This document shows, piece after piece, positions 32,044-41,120 of a DNA stretch of 53,985 nt. Under the pieces are notes generated by a model that saw only the letters and a program-made list of their open reading frames with translations, did not search any database and was not told the origin of the DNA. This DNA comes from Sphingomonas faeni. Its GTDB lineage: Bacteria > Pseudomonadota > Alphaproteobacteria > Sphingomonadales > Sphingomonadaceae. The stretch covers positions 1-53,985 of the forward strand of contig NZ_QAYE01000013.1 of assembly GCF_003053745.1 (NCBI RefSeq). Direction: 5' to 3'. The stretch's first letter is position 1, and each line of letters begins with the position of its first letter. Both the position numbers and the translations under genes were made by a program.

Positions 32044-33236
32044 TTGATGTCGTCCAGTATCCTGTATCTACGAGAGGTAGTCTGGTAACCCGTGCCGGCG
32101 ACTGCATCGGCGCCATCAGCCTAGTAGTAAGCCTGCTTGCAAGTACCTTCATTGGGAGCTTGCCGGTTTGTCTATTAGCGGGTATAGGTTTTAGCTTACA
32201 AATTGTAATTGACCGCCGTAATATCAGCGAATATTTGATGGGAATATTTGCAATCGCGGCATCAATGCTTCTTTTTACAACTAGCCTGTTTTCACCGGTC
32301 GCCTTGCCCGAGCCGGAGATATTGAAAGCTGCGGTAGGAACACTGCTTTTTCTGTTAACAATGGCATTTGCCCCGACGAGCATTCGCCAACTTAGCGAGC
32401 GGATGCCGTGGGTGCTACATGCGATTGGCGCGGGCATCATCATTGCATTTATGTTAGACTACACTGGCGTGTTGTCGCTGAAAACGATCGGTTTTGTTCG
32501 CTGGTTCGAAACAGCTGGTTTCAAAGCGCAGTTAGATATGAGACCATCGGGCATCTACTCTGAGCCATCATGGCATGCGCTATCAGCCTCGGCACTCGCC
32601 TACTTCTTAGCAAAAAGCAAGTCAATCGCTGCAAAGATAATGGCTCTTCTACTTGCCCTATCGAGCGTCTTAAGTGGTTCTTCGATAGGACTAGCGATGG
32701 CATGTCTTGTTTTCTTTCGACTGACATTCTTAAGCACCCGTAGCTTAGCCGGGCGGGCGACATTTATTGCTCTTCTTGTCCTATGCGTTCTAATCTATCT
32801 TGCGCTTCCTTTTGCGCTAGACATCCAAGGGGACAGTCAATTACAGAAAATTCTTAACCCGACAGATTATGGCTCAGGCATGTCGCGCTTTGTGGCACCA
32901 ATCACGTATCTGCGTGATACATTTACCAGGGCACCACTTACCGGCATGGGGTTATCGTATATCACTGAGCATTTAATTGGTCGCATGGGGGCCGCAATTC
33001 TCCCTTTAAATGTTTTTATTGAAAGTGGGTTAGTCGGGATAGGCATATATGCCTTCATCATTATCGCACTGATGAAGCGTTCGCGTTCCGGAGGCGGCGA
33101 CGTCATGGCCGCAGTTCTCTGCATGGCGTCGATCGGTCTTCAAGGTAGCCCTTTCCAAGCAATGCTCGTAATATTGTTTATAATACCGTGGGGCTTGCCA
33201 GATACCTCAAGATCCGCCGAGATCGGTATCATATAA
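32040..33236 (+). CDS. Wzy-like polymerase (polytopic membrane protein)
   Basis: A 398-aa membrane protein with a TTG start overlapping the flippase stop and AAGGA about nine bases upstream. About ten helices are visible (ISLVVSLLASTFIGSLPVCLL, VGTLLFLLTMAFAP, ATFIALLVLCVLIYLALPF, IGIYAFIIIALM). A periplasmic stretch RPSGIYSEPSWHALSASALAYFL resembles the 'R..g.f.EPs..A.....' segment of Wzy-type polymerases. Another is TRAPLTGMGLSYITEHLIG. It probably polymerises repeat units. With the protein at 24569 there are two polymerase/ligase-type proteins in the locus. Confidence 0.7.
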   Translation: MIDVVQYPVSTRGSLVTRAGDCIGAISLVVSLLASTFIGSLPVCLLAGIGFSLQIVIDRRNISEYLMGIFAIAASMLLFTTSLFSPVALPEPEILKAAVGTLLFLLTMAFAPTSIRQLSERMPWVLHAIGAGIIIAFMLDYTGVLSLKTIGFVRWFETAGFKAQLDMRPSGIYSEPSWHALSASALAYFLAKSKSIAAKIMALLLALSSVLSGSSIGLAMACLVFFRLTFLSTRSLAGRATFIALLVLCVLIYLALPFALDIQGDSQLQKILNPTDYGSGMSRFVAPITYLRDTFTRAPLTGMGLSYITEHLIGRMGAAILPLNVFIESGLVGIGIYAFIIIALMKRSRSGGGDVMAAVLCMASIGLQGSPFQAMLVILFIIPWGLPDTSRSAEIGII

Positions 33237-33245
33237 TCGCGCGGG

Positions 33246-35018
33246 TCACCGAACCATCAATCCGAGTTCGTCTGCACATTCTGATGTTGGGCGAACGACA
33301 GCATAACCTTCACCATTACATATTAGGCGCACAGATTCGTTTTGATGTGTCATTAGCATTAAAGTATCAAGTCCAGCCCGGATAGTAATTATACCGTTTC
33401 CGCCGGCGTGGGGGCCACGTACTACCACAACCTCTGCACCGCTGACTTGGTTAATTATATCTAGGTCGAAGTAGATATTGTTCGGCAGAGAACTGTTGAA
33501 ACGTACTACGTCCGGCGATCGCATGAGATTGTGTATATAAGATACCGGTGCGCCTTCATCCAAACTCGCGCCGCGGGATTCACGCGGCGGTCTCCCCACG
33601 ATCGCGGTCTGCCGAGCTTTTCCTAAGCGGTCGTAAGCTTGGCCGTTAGGGACAAAGCTCTGATCACCTGTAATTTGCTGGCGGAAATCGATGCCACTCG
33701 TCCCCTCGCCACGGTTCAAGCCAGTGCTATGTGCCCAGCTCGTAGACGCGGTCGCATTCCAGCGATCGCACTCGATCGCGTCAACGCTGATACGTGCCTC
33801 ATTAAAAACTCGACCAATAAAAACATGGAGGCAACCCAGCCGCTTTAAAGCGGCGATGTATTGCGTTTGCATAGCTCCTATACGGACCGTGCAGCGACCG
33901 GCGGCGCTTACTAACGCAGACGAAGATGCACCGAAGGAGATGCGCTCGAAGCGAAGTAAATCAATTGAGACGACGTTGCAATTCTCAAATAAAATCGGTG
34001 CCGGAACCGTCGATGAAAGTCTATGGAACTCGATCGCGAGCATACCGATTCGCAAATCAGTAAAGCCCCGAAAGGCTATGCACTCTTTCGTAGCTTGTCC
34101 GAGATACGATATCTCAAAGTGGGTTCCTGCCTTAACTGGATGCTTCAGCGGAGGATAGAACGTTAAAAGCCCGCTTACGGCGTCATGGCCAATGATCCAC
34201 TGTACCACGCCCCTAGAGGTATCATCCTCGCCGCTCGTAAAGACAATCGCAGAGCCGAGATAGCTGTTCCCGGTGTCGAGAGGCTCCACGATGCGAACGG
34301 TGGAAGTGCTTCCGCCCGCCGATCGTCCCGACCTATACGGGAAGGGCTGGTTGCTGACGTGCCAAGCGTCAAATCGACTTTGCGTATGTGCTGTACGATC
34401 GTCACAAGACAAAGCTGCCACGGCAAAGGACGAAATTCCTATATCCTCATAGCTATTTGAGTAGCCGATCGAGTTGCGTAGATCGATCGCGATCCCAGCG
34501 CCTCTGATCTGTATGTTTCGAAAGAGCGTTGTTGCAAGAATTGCGCCATCGCCACGCTCCCAAGCCTTTAGACCGAAGCTGGAATTATGAATCGGAAGTT
34601 GCGGCGTTGCCCATCCGATTTCAAAATCCTCGAAACGCAGTCGAGTTCCCCATATAAGTAGTACCCCCATTCCAATAGTATGCTGAACAATCCGTGTCGC
34701 GCCACGGCCCGCCCCACGGACTACAATGCCGGAGCATTTCCTTACTCTAAGCTCTCGGCTGATTTTGATATCTCCGCTGGGAAGCGAAACTGACGAGCCG
34801 CTGTCGAATGCCGCTTGCATAGCCTCGGTATGGTCCGCCTCTGGACTAGACCAATTACCCTTGAAAAATTGGGTTGGCGAAACCCAACCTGAAGGTAGCC
34901 AGGTTGTGTCGACCGGATTGCGTTTCGGAGACTGCGTCCCCGCCTCACGGGCATCAATCGCGCCCGCATTGGGAAGAAGAGCGCCAAGCGCCAGCGATAC
35001 GACAGTTCGACGATCCAT
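33246..35018 (-). CDS. Exported beta-helix protein (pectate-lyase-like fold)
   Basis: A 590-aa protein with an N-terminal export signal MDRRTVVSLALGALLPNAGA; the 'DRRTVVS' twin arginine could direct it to the Tat pathway. Residues about 60-110 (DHTEAMQAAFDSGSSVSLPSGDIKISRELRVRKCSGIVVRGAG) are the classic start of the pectate_lyase_3 type right-handed beta-helix, followed by repeating beta strands to about 430. The C-terminal domain (RFNSSLPNNIYFDLDIINQVSGAEVVVVRG) is separate. It may cut or bind the polysaccharide made by this locus. Catalytic residues cannot be assigned from sequence. Confidence 0.7.
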   Translation of the reverse strand: MDRRTVVSLALGALLPNAGAIDAREAGTQSPKRNPVDTTWLPSGWVSPTQFFKGNWSSPEADHTEAMQAAFDSGSSVSLPSGDIKISRELRVRKCSGIVVRGAGRGATRIVQHTIGMGVLLIWGTRLRFEDFEIGWATPQLPIHNSSFGLKAWERGDGAILATTLFRNIQIRGAGIAIDLRNSIGYSNSYEDIGISSFAVAALSCDDRTAHTQSRFDAWHVSNQPFPYRSGRSAGGSTSTVRIVEPLDTGNSYLGSAIVFTSGEDDTSRGVVQWIIGHDAVSGLLTFYPPLKHPVKAGTHFEISYLGQATKECIAFRGFTDLRIGMLAIEFHRLSSTVPAPILFENCNVVSIDLLRFERISFGASSSALVSAAGRCTVRIGAMQTQYIAALKRLGCLHVFIGRVFNEARISVDAIECDRWNATASTSWAHSTGLNRGEGTSGIDFRQQITGDQSFVPNGQAYDRLGKARQTAIVGRPPRESRGASLDEGAPVSYIHNLMRSPDVVRFNSSLPNNIYFDLDIINQVSGAEVVVVRGPHAGGNGIITIRAGLDTLMLMTHQNESVRLICNGEGYAVVRPTSECADELGLMVR

Positions 35019-35172
35019 AATGAGGCTTTGCCGGATTGGAGCACGATAGACAATAACGTGTCCTGCCGTGCGATGCAGCGGCGCTTTTTATATGATACAG
35101 CCACCGCCGCATGCTATGGCTAGTGAAGTCAGCATCGGTCAGTGATGCTGAATCGTAAATCTGCGAGGGATA

Positions 35173-36393
35173 ATGATGCCGGAAGTTGTAGCGTTCCTGA
35201 ATACTCTGAACGCGACACGCTTCGACGCTGGCGCCGAGAAGGTAGTTCGTCTGCTTCGGCAGGGATTCGAGGCTGAAGAGATTGCTACACGGATGCTGTC
35301 GATACTACCCCCAGGGTCCCATACGCAAACCAGCGAAACAACATCGCAGCAGATACGAAGCTCAAGCGTATATTTCCCATACCCAGAACGTAACCATCGC
35401 ACTATGTCTAAGATTGCGTTTCATATTCTTGAGAACTGGAATCCACTTGCTGTTGAACGCACACGGCGTATCGGTTTAATTGATGACGCAACTGTACTCT
35501 TTTCACATAACCTGCGTGGATTTTCCACCGGCGTCTGGTCGTTACAGAACCGGTCGGCTGATCTGATCAAAGCGCATTATATTCATGACTACCAGCTCGC
35601 GTGCACAGCGTCCTCGATCATGCGCAACGGAACGGAATGTTTGACGCCTTGCGCGTCGTGCCGCCTGTTAACTGACGGTCGGCGCCGCATGAGCGCAAAT
35701 GTAGACATTGTCTACGGTGCTAGTGAATATATCTTGGATTATCATATTGGCCGTGGTTTTTTCCCGCGGGCAATTGCTAAGGTAATCGAGCCCCCGCTCG
35801 ATTTGGACGGACAGATCAAGCGCCCATATGTCAAACGACCAATTCGGCGCTTTGGCTTCCTAGGCCGTATTGTAAAAGAAAAGGGTATTACGGAGTTGCT
35901 TGACGGCTTCGCGAGATTTCGGCACAACTTGTCGGCAGACGACGCTTCGTCAGCGGAACTGATCATAGCCGGTGGCGGTGAAGGACCCTTCTTCGACGCA
36001 CAAATTGCTCGAGTAGATAGCATGTCTGGGGTGCGCTACGCTGGCGTGATGAAGCCCCACGCCTTCTTCGACTCCGTCGACGCTTTGGTGGTTCCGTCGA
36101 TCTGGCCGGACCCAAACCCTTTTGTTGTAGTAGAGGCCTACCAGCACGGATTGCCTGTAATTGCCGCGAGCGTAGGGGGGCTAAGGCAATCGGTTGTAAA
36201 TGACAAAACAGGTCTGCTTTTCGCACATAATTTGTCAAACGGTGGGATGGTCTCTGCACTTCAACGTGCTTGGGATGGTATACCCATATCTCCGGATGCA
36301 ATGCAAGGCAAGGTAACGCAACGCGACTACCGTTTGGCAATCAATACTATCTTGCATGATATCATGGCGATCCGGTCTAAAACCGCCCAGTAA
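35173..36393 (+). CDS. Glycosyltransferase, GT4 family
   Basis: A 406-aa GT-B enzyme. Two adjacent ATGs (35173, 35176) follow GAGGGA, the second with better spacing. The N-terminal half contains NATRFDAGAEKVVRLLRQGFEAEE and an unusual cysteine cluster, ECLTPCASCRLL. The C-terminal donor-binding domain has RRFGFLGRIVKEKGITELLDGFARF, ELIIAGGGEGPFF, GVRYAGVMKPHAFFDSVDALVVPSIWPDPNPFVVVEAYQHGLPVIAASVGGLRQSV. This is the canonical EX7E-like region of GT4. Sugar specificity is not predictable. Confidence 0.88.
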   Translation: MMPEVVAFLNTLNATRFDAGAEKVVRLLRQGFEAEEIATRMLSILPPGSHTQTSETTSQQIRSSSVYFPYPERNHRTMSKIAFHILENWNPLAVERTRRIGLIDDATVLFSHNLRGFSTGVWSLQNRSADLIKAHYIHDYQLACTASSIMRNGTECLTPCASCRLLTDGRRRMSANVDIVYGASEYILDYHIGRGFFPRAIAKVIEPPLDLDGQIKRPYVKRPIRRFGFLGRIVKEKGITELLDGFARFRHNLSADDASSAELIIAGGGEGPFFDAQIARVDSMSGVRYAGVMKPHAFFDSVDALVVPSIWPDPNPFVVVEAYQHGLPVIAASVGGLRQSVVNDKTGLLFAHNLSNGGMVSALQRAWDGIPISPDAMQGKVTQRDYRLAINTILHDIMAIRSKTAQ

Positions 36394-36539
36394 GCGACCG
36401 CCCCTATAAGGTGACCTAATGTTTGAGCAATTGGTGCTGTCACCACGTCAACGATATGCGTAGCTTGTTTAATGCCGCGCGGTATGACTTTCACATCGAT
36501 TTGTAGTATGGCGACGTAAGAAACAAGCGAGAATAACTA

Positions 36540-37598
36540 ATGCGTATCTTATGGATCGGCAAAGGCGGCGGAACGGGAGCCTTAGGCGGTGATGAGGTAT
36601 ACGACCGCAAGCTTTTACAATGCATTGACCCGCAGCATGAAATTATTCAATTCGTACCACTTCCAGTCAGCCGAACTAAGAAGCTGATGAATCTTGCTCG
36701 TGGCGTGCCGCTGTATCGAGCAACGTATTGGTCACGCAATAATACCGACAATCTGCATAACGCCATTTGCACTACGCTGCCCGACGTGGTGGTTATCTCA
36801 TGGGAACCGTTCGACGTTCTCGCTGAGCAAATCGAATTGCCGACTGTCTTGTTGCTGCACAACATTACAAGCGATGCTGTGGTTGAGGTGTTTAATAAAA
36901 CGCGTATTGCGCGGGCCTACGCTTCGTACGTGCGCCGCTTTGAGCGCCGCCTTTACAATCTTCCCCAAATTAGCGCGATAATAGCCCTTTCTGTGCGCGA
37001 TGCTCGGATTATAAAAGCGTTGGTGCCTAATAAACGAGTTGAAATAGTAAGTCCTGGTGCCCCTCCGCTTGCCCCCATGCCAATGTCAGTGATCATGCCA
37101 GAGATATTCATATCCGGCACCTATGACTGGTATCCCAAGAGGCGAGACCTATCCGCTGCTGCGGTTAAATTACTTTCTGAGAAAAGTTCGGAATGGAAGG
37201 TTGGTTGGGATCATCCGCCGCATGCATCGGTCTCGCCATTGTTGCTTGGCCAGAATGTTGATCCTTCAAAGTGGCTTCCGGCTTTGAGATTCGGCCTAGT
37301 ACCCGACACATTCTCGTCAGGCTTCAAGCTTAAAGTCACTTACTACATAGCTAACAATTGCGTAGTTTTGAGTATGTCAGATGTAGGGCAGGACTATTGT
37401 GACCTGACCGATCACGGTATTTTTATTCGCCGAGTTAGTTCCTTTATCGAAATTCAGGCAATTCGGACAGAGCTTGCGGAAATGGATCAGCTAGAGTTGA
37501 TCTCGCGGTTTGAAAAATTCAAGTTAGCTTGCGTCGCGAAGTTCAAGTGGAAGGAGTCCGCGCGCCGGCTAACAGAAGTGCTTGTCAGCAGCATCTAG
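36540..37598 (+). CDS. Glycosyltransferase, GT4-like (divergent)
   Basis: A 352-aa protein beginning MRILWIGKGGGTGALGGDEVYDRKLL, a Rossmann start with a Gly-rich loop. The middle has LPTVLLLHNITSDAVVEVFNKTRIARAYASYVRRFERRLYNLPQISAIIALSVRDARII. The C-terminal domain shows MPEIFISGTYDWYPKRRDL, then LRFGLVPDTFSSGFKLKVTYYIANNCVVLSMSD, which stands in for the conserved donor-binding loop. The family call is by overall layout. It shares the orientation of the previous gene but has a 146-base gap. Confidence 0.7.
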   Translation: MRILWIGKGGGTGALGGDEVYDRKLLQCIDPQHEIIQFVPLPVSRTKKLMNLARGVPLYRATYWSRNNTDNLHNAICTTLPDVVVISWEPFDVLAEQIELPTVLLLHNITSDAVVEVFNKTRIARAYASYVRRFERRLYNLPQISAIIALSVRDARIIKALVPNKRVEIVSPGAPPLAPMPMSVIMPEIFISGTYDWYPKRRDLSAAAVKLLSEKSSEWKVGWDHPPHASVSPLLLGQNVDPSKWLPALRFGLVPDTFSSGFKLKVTYYIANNCVVLSMSDVGQDYCDLTDHGIFIRRVSSFIEIQAIRTELAEMDQLELISRFEKFKLACVAKFKWKESARRLTEVLVSSI

Positions 37599-37656
37599 TC
37601 TGTGCGGTGCGTGACAAAACTCCAGTATTCAATTTAACTCTGTTGAATATTATGCT

Positions 37657-38892
37657 CTATGTCTCTTCAGACAGCGAAAGCATTCTGTCTAACTCCTTGT
37701 GAAACTGATGTAAGATTGTTCCTCTACTCCATCGCTGAACTGCGCGTTCACGCGCTTCATGAGCTGTACTTTGTCTTAAACTAGTATTGTCCAGTAGAGA
37801 TTCTATAGCTTGCGCGAAGGCTTTGGAATCACCTGGGGGGGTAACTAAACCACAGCCTTCAATCTCCTGCGCCAGTCCTGTTCCTGGCAATGCTGTAGCT
37901 ACAGTAGATCTTCCAGAGGCAAGCATATTAGTTAGCTTAGATGGTAACACTAGGTCGGCTGTTCCACCGATTTGAGGAAGGAGGTGTATTGACGCCAAAC
38001 CCAGAAGATCGCAAAGACTTTCGCGTGGTTGAAGATCGTGGAACTGGATGTTATCTAGTCCAGCAGCCTGCTGTACAAGTTTCTCCCGGTTAGGTCCATC
38101 TCCGCAAACTATAAACGTCAAATCTTTCCGATTTCGGAGGATGTATGCGGCGTTAACAACGATCTCAATGCCTTGTTTGTTAGCAATGTTACCGGAATAA
38201 AGCGCTACGTGACGTCTGTCTATCTTCCATCGTGACCGATAAGTCGATTGTTTTAAAAGAGGAATGATCTCGTCGACATTAGCCCAATTGCGAAACTCTA
38301 TTATGGCTTCCGACGGCACTCCCTTTTGAACAAGTTTCGTACACATCTGAGGCGATATTGTGCTTACCCGGTCCGCTTTGAGCGCCCATGTTTCAAATTG
38401 GCGTGCGGCCTTAGCTATTATGCCGCCGTCTTTAAGCAATCCGGTGGCGAAAGCCGCCTCGACCTCAAAATCCTGAATATGTAGCCACAACTTTGCACCT
38501 GTCCGGTGCGCAGCATTGCGGGCAACGACAGCAGAAATTAGGGAGGGCGCGATACCTATAACTACGTCCGGCTTGCTCCTACGGATTTCCTCCAACATTG
38601 CTATTTCTGCGCGAGCGGCAAAGCTCATGTGATGGATCAAGCGCCGCTTGCCGTCAGGATTGGCTGGGATGTAAGTTGGTACACGAACAACACGGACGTT
38701 CTGTTCAACCGAGACCCGCTTTCCACCACCAGCAAAGACCGGATCAGATTTCCATTGCGGGTAATAGGGCTTGGCACAGATTACGCTAACCGCATGGCCC
38801 GCTGCAGCAAGAAATTGTGCCATCCCGGCGGTGTACGGACCGATACCCACCAGCTCAGGAGAGTAGTTGATTCCAAGAATCAGAACGTTCAT
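37657..38892 (-). CDS. wcaI: WcaI-like glycosyltransferase
   Basis: A 411-aa GT4 enzyme whose N-terminus MNVLILGINYSPELVGIGPYTAGMAQFLAAAGHAVSVICAKPYYPQWK is diagnostic of WcaI, a colanic-acid-type fucosyltransferase. The donor domain contains HVALYSGNIANKQGIEIVVNAAYIL, LTFIVCGDGPNREKL, NIQFHDLQPRESLCDLLGLASIHLLPQIGGTADLVLPSKLTNMLASGRSTVATALPGTGLA. In colanic acid synthesis WcaI transfers fucose from GDP-fucose. The adjacent gmd and fcl genes make that donor. It reads in the same direction as fcl, gmd and ugd. Confidence 0.88.
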   Translation of the reverse strand: MNVLILGINYSPELVGIGPYTAGMAQFLAAAGHAVSVICAKPYYPQWKSDPVFAGGGKRVSVEQNVRVVRVPTYIPANPDGKRRLIHHMSFAARAEIAMLEEIRRSKPDVVIGIAPSLISAVVARNAAHRTGAKLWLHIQDFEVEAAFATGLLKDGGIIAKAARQFETWALKADRVSTISPQMCTKLVQKGVPSEAIIEFRNWANVDEIIPLLKQSTYRSRWKIDRRHVALYSGNIANKQGIEIVVNAAYILRNRKDLTFIVCGDGPNREKLVQQAAGLDNIQFHDLQPRESLCDLLGLASIHLLPQIGGTADLVLPSKLTNMLASGRSTVATALPGTGLAQEIEGCGLVTPPGDSKAFAQAIESLLDNTSLRQSTAHEARERAVQRWSRGTILHQFHKELDRMLSLSEET

Positions 38893-38967
38893 TGTTTTAT
38901 CTCAAGTCGTATAATCTTGGCCTGTATGGCGTGGCGCACTCTGCCTGGTAGATCGGCTTTCATTAGC

Positions 38968-39954
38968 TTAGTGCCTCCCGGGCCCAAGTCGTTCTAATGA
39001 CGCCACGTTATGTAAAAACCATTTGCAAGTTTTTCCGATCCCTTCGGCTAGGGAAACGGACGGCTTCCAACCCATCGATCTTAGGCGGCTGGAGTCCATA
39101 AGCTTCCGCATGGCTCCATCAGGCTTACTGGCATCGAAGACAATATTTCCTTTAAATCTTGCCACATGGGCAATCAGCCGAGCCAACTCCAGAATTGTCA
39201 CATCCTCGCCAAAGCCCACGTTGATATGGCTGAGCATCGGCTCGGTGTTCGCTTCGTACGTTTCCTTGTCGAGATCGAACACGAACAGCGAGGCCTCAGC
39301 CATGTCGTCGACATGTAGGAACTCGCGGTACGGGGTACCGGTACCCCAGATCACCACCTCTTCAGCGCCGCTTGCAGCCGCTTCATGGAAGCGGCGGATC
39401 AACGCCGGCATCACGTGGCTGTTTTCCGGGTGAAAATTGTCGCCCGGTCCATAAAGGTTGGTCGGCATCACGCTACGGTAGTCAGTGCCATACTGGCGGT
39501 TATAGCTTTCGCACAGCTTGATGCCGGCGATCTTGGCAACCGCATACGGCTCATTGGTCGGCTCGAGGACGCCGGTGAGCAGTGCGTCTTCGCGCATCGG
39601 TTGTTCGACGGCGCGAGGGTAGATGCACGAGGAGCCGAGGAACAGCAGGCGCTGCACGCCGGCGACGTAGGCCTGATGGATCACGTTCGCCTCAATCATG
39701 AGGTTCTCGTAGATGAAGTCGGCCGGGTAGGTGTTGTTGGCATGAATGCCGCCTACCTTGGCAGCCGCCAGCACCACGCCGTCAGGCTTCTCGCTTGTAA
39801 AGAAGGCACGCACGGCCGCCTGGTCGGTCAGGTCGAGTTCGGCGTGCGTGCGCGTGATCACGTCGGCGCCGCGCTCGCGCAGTTTGCGCGAGATCGCTCC
39901 GCCGACCATCCCGCGATGACCAGCCACATAGATGCGCATCGGATGTTGCTCCAT
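38968..39954 (-). CDS. fcl: GDP-L-fucose synthase
   Basis: A 328-aa SDR enzyme from ATG 39954 (MEQHPMRIYVAGHRGMVGGAI), start overlapping the gmd stop by one base (TGATG). It has the NADP-binding GHRGMVGG motif, the FLGSSCIYPR segment, and the catalytic Tyr/Lys in PYAVAKIAGIKLCESYNRQYG. It converts GDP-4-keto-6-deoxymannose to GDP-L-fucose (epimerase plus reductase). The last roughly 70 codons are AT-richer than the rest of the gene, as if this end came from the neighbouring island. An alternative start is MRIYVAG at 39939. Confidence 0.95.
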   Translation of the reverse strand: MEQHPMRIYVAGHRGMVGGAISRKLRERGADVITRTHAELDLTDQAAVRAFFTSEKPDGVVLAAAKVGGIHANNTYPADFIYENLMIEANVIHQAYVAGVQRLLFLGSSCIYPRAVEQPMREDALLTGVLEPTNEPYAVAKIAGIKLCESYNRQYGTDYRSVMPTNLYGPGDNFHPENSHVMPALIRRFHEAAASGAEEVVIWGTGTPYREFLHVDDMAEASLFVFDLDKETYEANTEPMLSHINVGFGEDVTILELARLIAHVARFKGNIVFDASKPDGAMRKLMDSSRLRSMGWKPSVSLAEGIGKTCKWFLHNVASLERLGPGRH

Positions 39955-41081
39955 CAGCCTTCGACCGAAACGGGAAGATCGTAGCCATGGGTCTTGAGAA
40001 GGGCATGACGCTTGGCCGTGTGAAGGTCGGCTGCGACCATTTCCTGGCACATCTCCTGCACGCTGATCTCGGGGACCCAGCCAAGCCGGTCCTTCGCCCT
40101 GGTCGGGTCGCCGAGCAGCGTCTCCACCTCGGCCGGACGGAAATAGCGTGGGTCGATCCGAACGAGGATGTCGCCGGCCTTCACCGCCGGTGCATCGTCG
40201 CCCTCGACCTTGTCGACGATGCCGATCTCGTCAACGCCTTCGCCCTCGAACCGCAGCGTGATGCCGAGGTGCGCAGCCGACCAGGTGATGAACTCGCGCA
40301 CCGAATATTGCACGCCGGTGGCGATGACGAAATCTTCCGCCTGCTCCTGCTGCAGCATCATCCACTGCATGCGGATATAGTCCTTGGCATGGCCCCAGTC
40401 GCGCAAGGAGTCGATATTGCCCATGAACAGGCCCGTCTCCAGCCCTTGTGCAATGTTGGCGAGGCCGCGGGTAATCTTGCGGGTGACGAACGTCTCGCCG
40501 CGACGCGGGCTCTCGTGGTTGAACAGGACGCCGTTGCAGGCGTACATGCCGTACGCCTCGCGGTAGTTGACCGTAATCCAGTACGCATAGAGCTTGGCGA
40601 CCGCATAGGGCGAGCGCGGATAGAACGGCGTCGTTTCCTTCTGCGGGGTCTCCTGAACTAAGCCGTAGAGCTCGGACGTCGAGGCCTGGTAGAAGCGCGT
40701 CTTCTTTTCCATCCCGAGGAAGCGGATTGCTTCGAGCAGGCGCAGCGTGCCGAGGCCGTCGACGTCGGCGGTATATTCGGGTGCCTCGAAGCTAACGGCG
40801 ACATGGCTCTGCGCGCCGAGGTTGTAGACCTCGTCGGGCTTCACTTCGCTCAGGATGCGCGTGAGGTTTGAGGTATCCGACAGATCGCCGTAATGCAGTT
40901 TCAGGTTGGGGTGCGGCGCGTGCGGATCCTGATAGATGTGATCGATGCGCTGCGTGTTGAACAGCGAAGCCCGGCGTTTAATGCCGTGAACCTCATAGCC
41001 CTTTTCTATTAGAAACTCAGCCAGATACGACCCGTCTTGACCTGTGACGCCGGTGATCAGGGCTACTTTTTTTTCGCTCAT
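39954..41081 (-). CDS. gmd: GDP-mannose 4,6-dehydratase
   Basis: A 375-aa SDR enzyme, MSEKKVALITGVTGQDGSYLAEFLIEKGYEVHGIKRRAS, the standard Gmd N-terminus. It has the catalytic STSELYG segment with YPRSPYAVAKLYAYWITVNYREAYGMYACNGVLFNHESPRRGETFVTRKIT. The C-terminal RPAEVETLLGDPTRAKDRLGW is conserved. It makes GDP-4-keto-6-deoxy-D-mannose, the substrate of the next enzyme. It is high-GC, unlike the glycosyltransferase genes. Confidence 0.97.
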   Translation of the reverse strand: MSEKKVALITGVTGQDGSYLAEFLIEKGYEVHGIKRRASLFNTQRIDHIYQDPHAPHPNLKLHYGDLSDTSNLTRILSEVKPDEVYNLGAQSHVAVSFEAPEYTADVDGLGTLRLLEAIRFLGMEKKTRFYQASTSELYGLVQETPQKETTPFYPRSPYAVAKLYAYWITVNYREAYGMYACNGVLFNHESPRRGETFVTRKITRGLANIAQGLETGLFMGNIDSLRDWGHAKDYIRMQWMMLQQEQAEDFVIATGVQYSVREFITWSAAHLGITLRFEGEGVDEIGIVDKVEGDDAPAVKAGDILVRIDPRYFRPAEVETLLGDPTRAKDRLGWVPEISVQEMCQEMVAADLHTAKRHALLKTHGYDLPVSVEG

Positions 41082-41120
41082 TGTTCTTACCCTTCTTCTG
41101 GTTTCGCGTCGGCTGAATGT

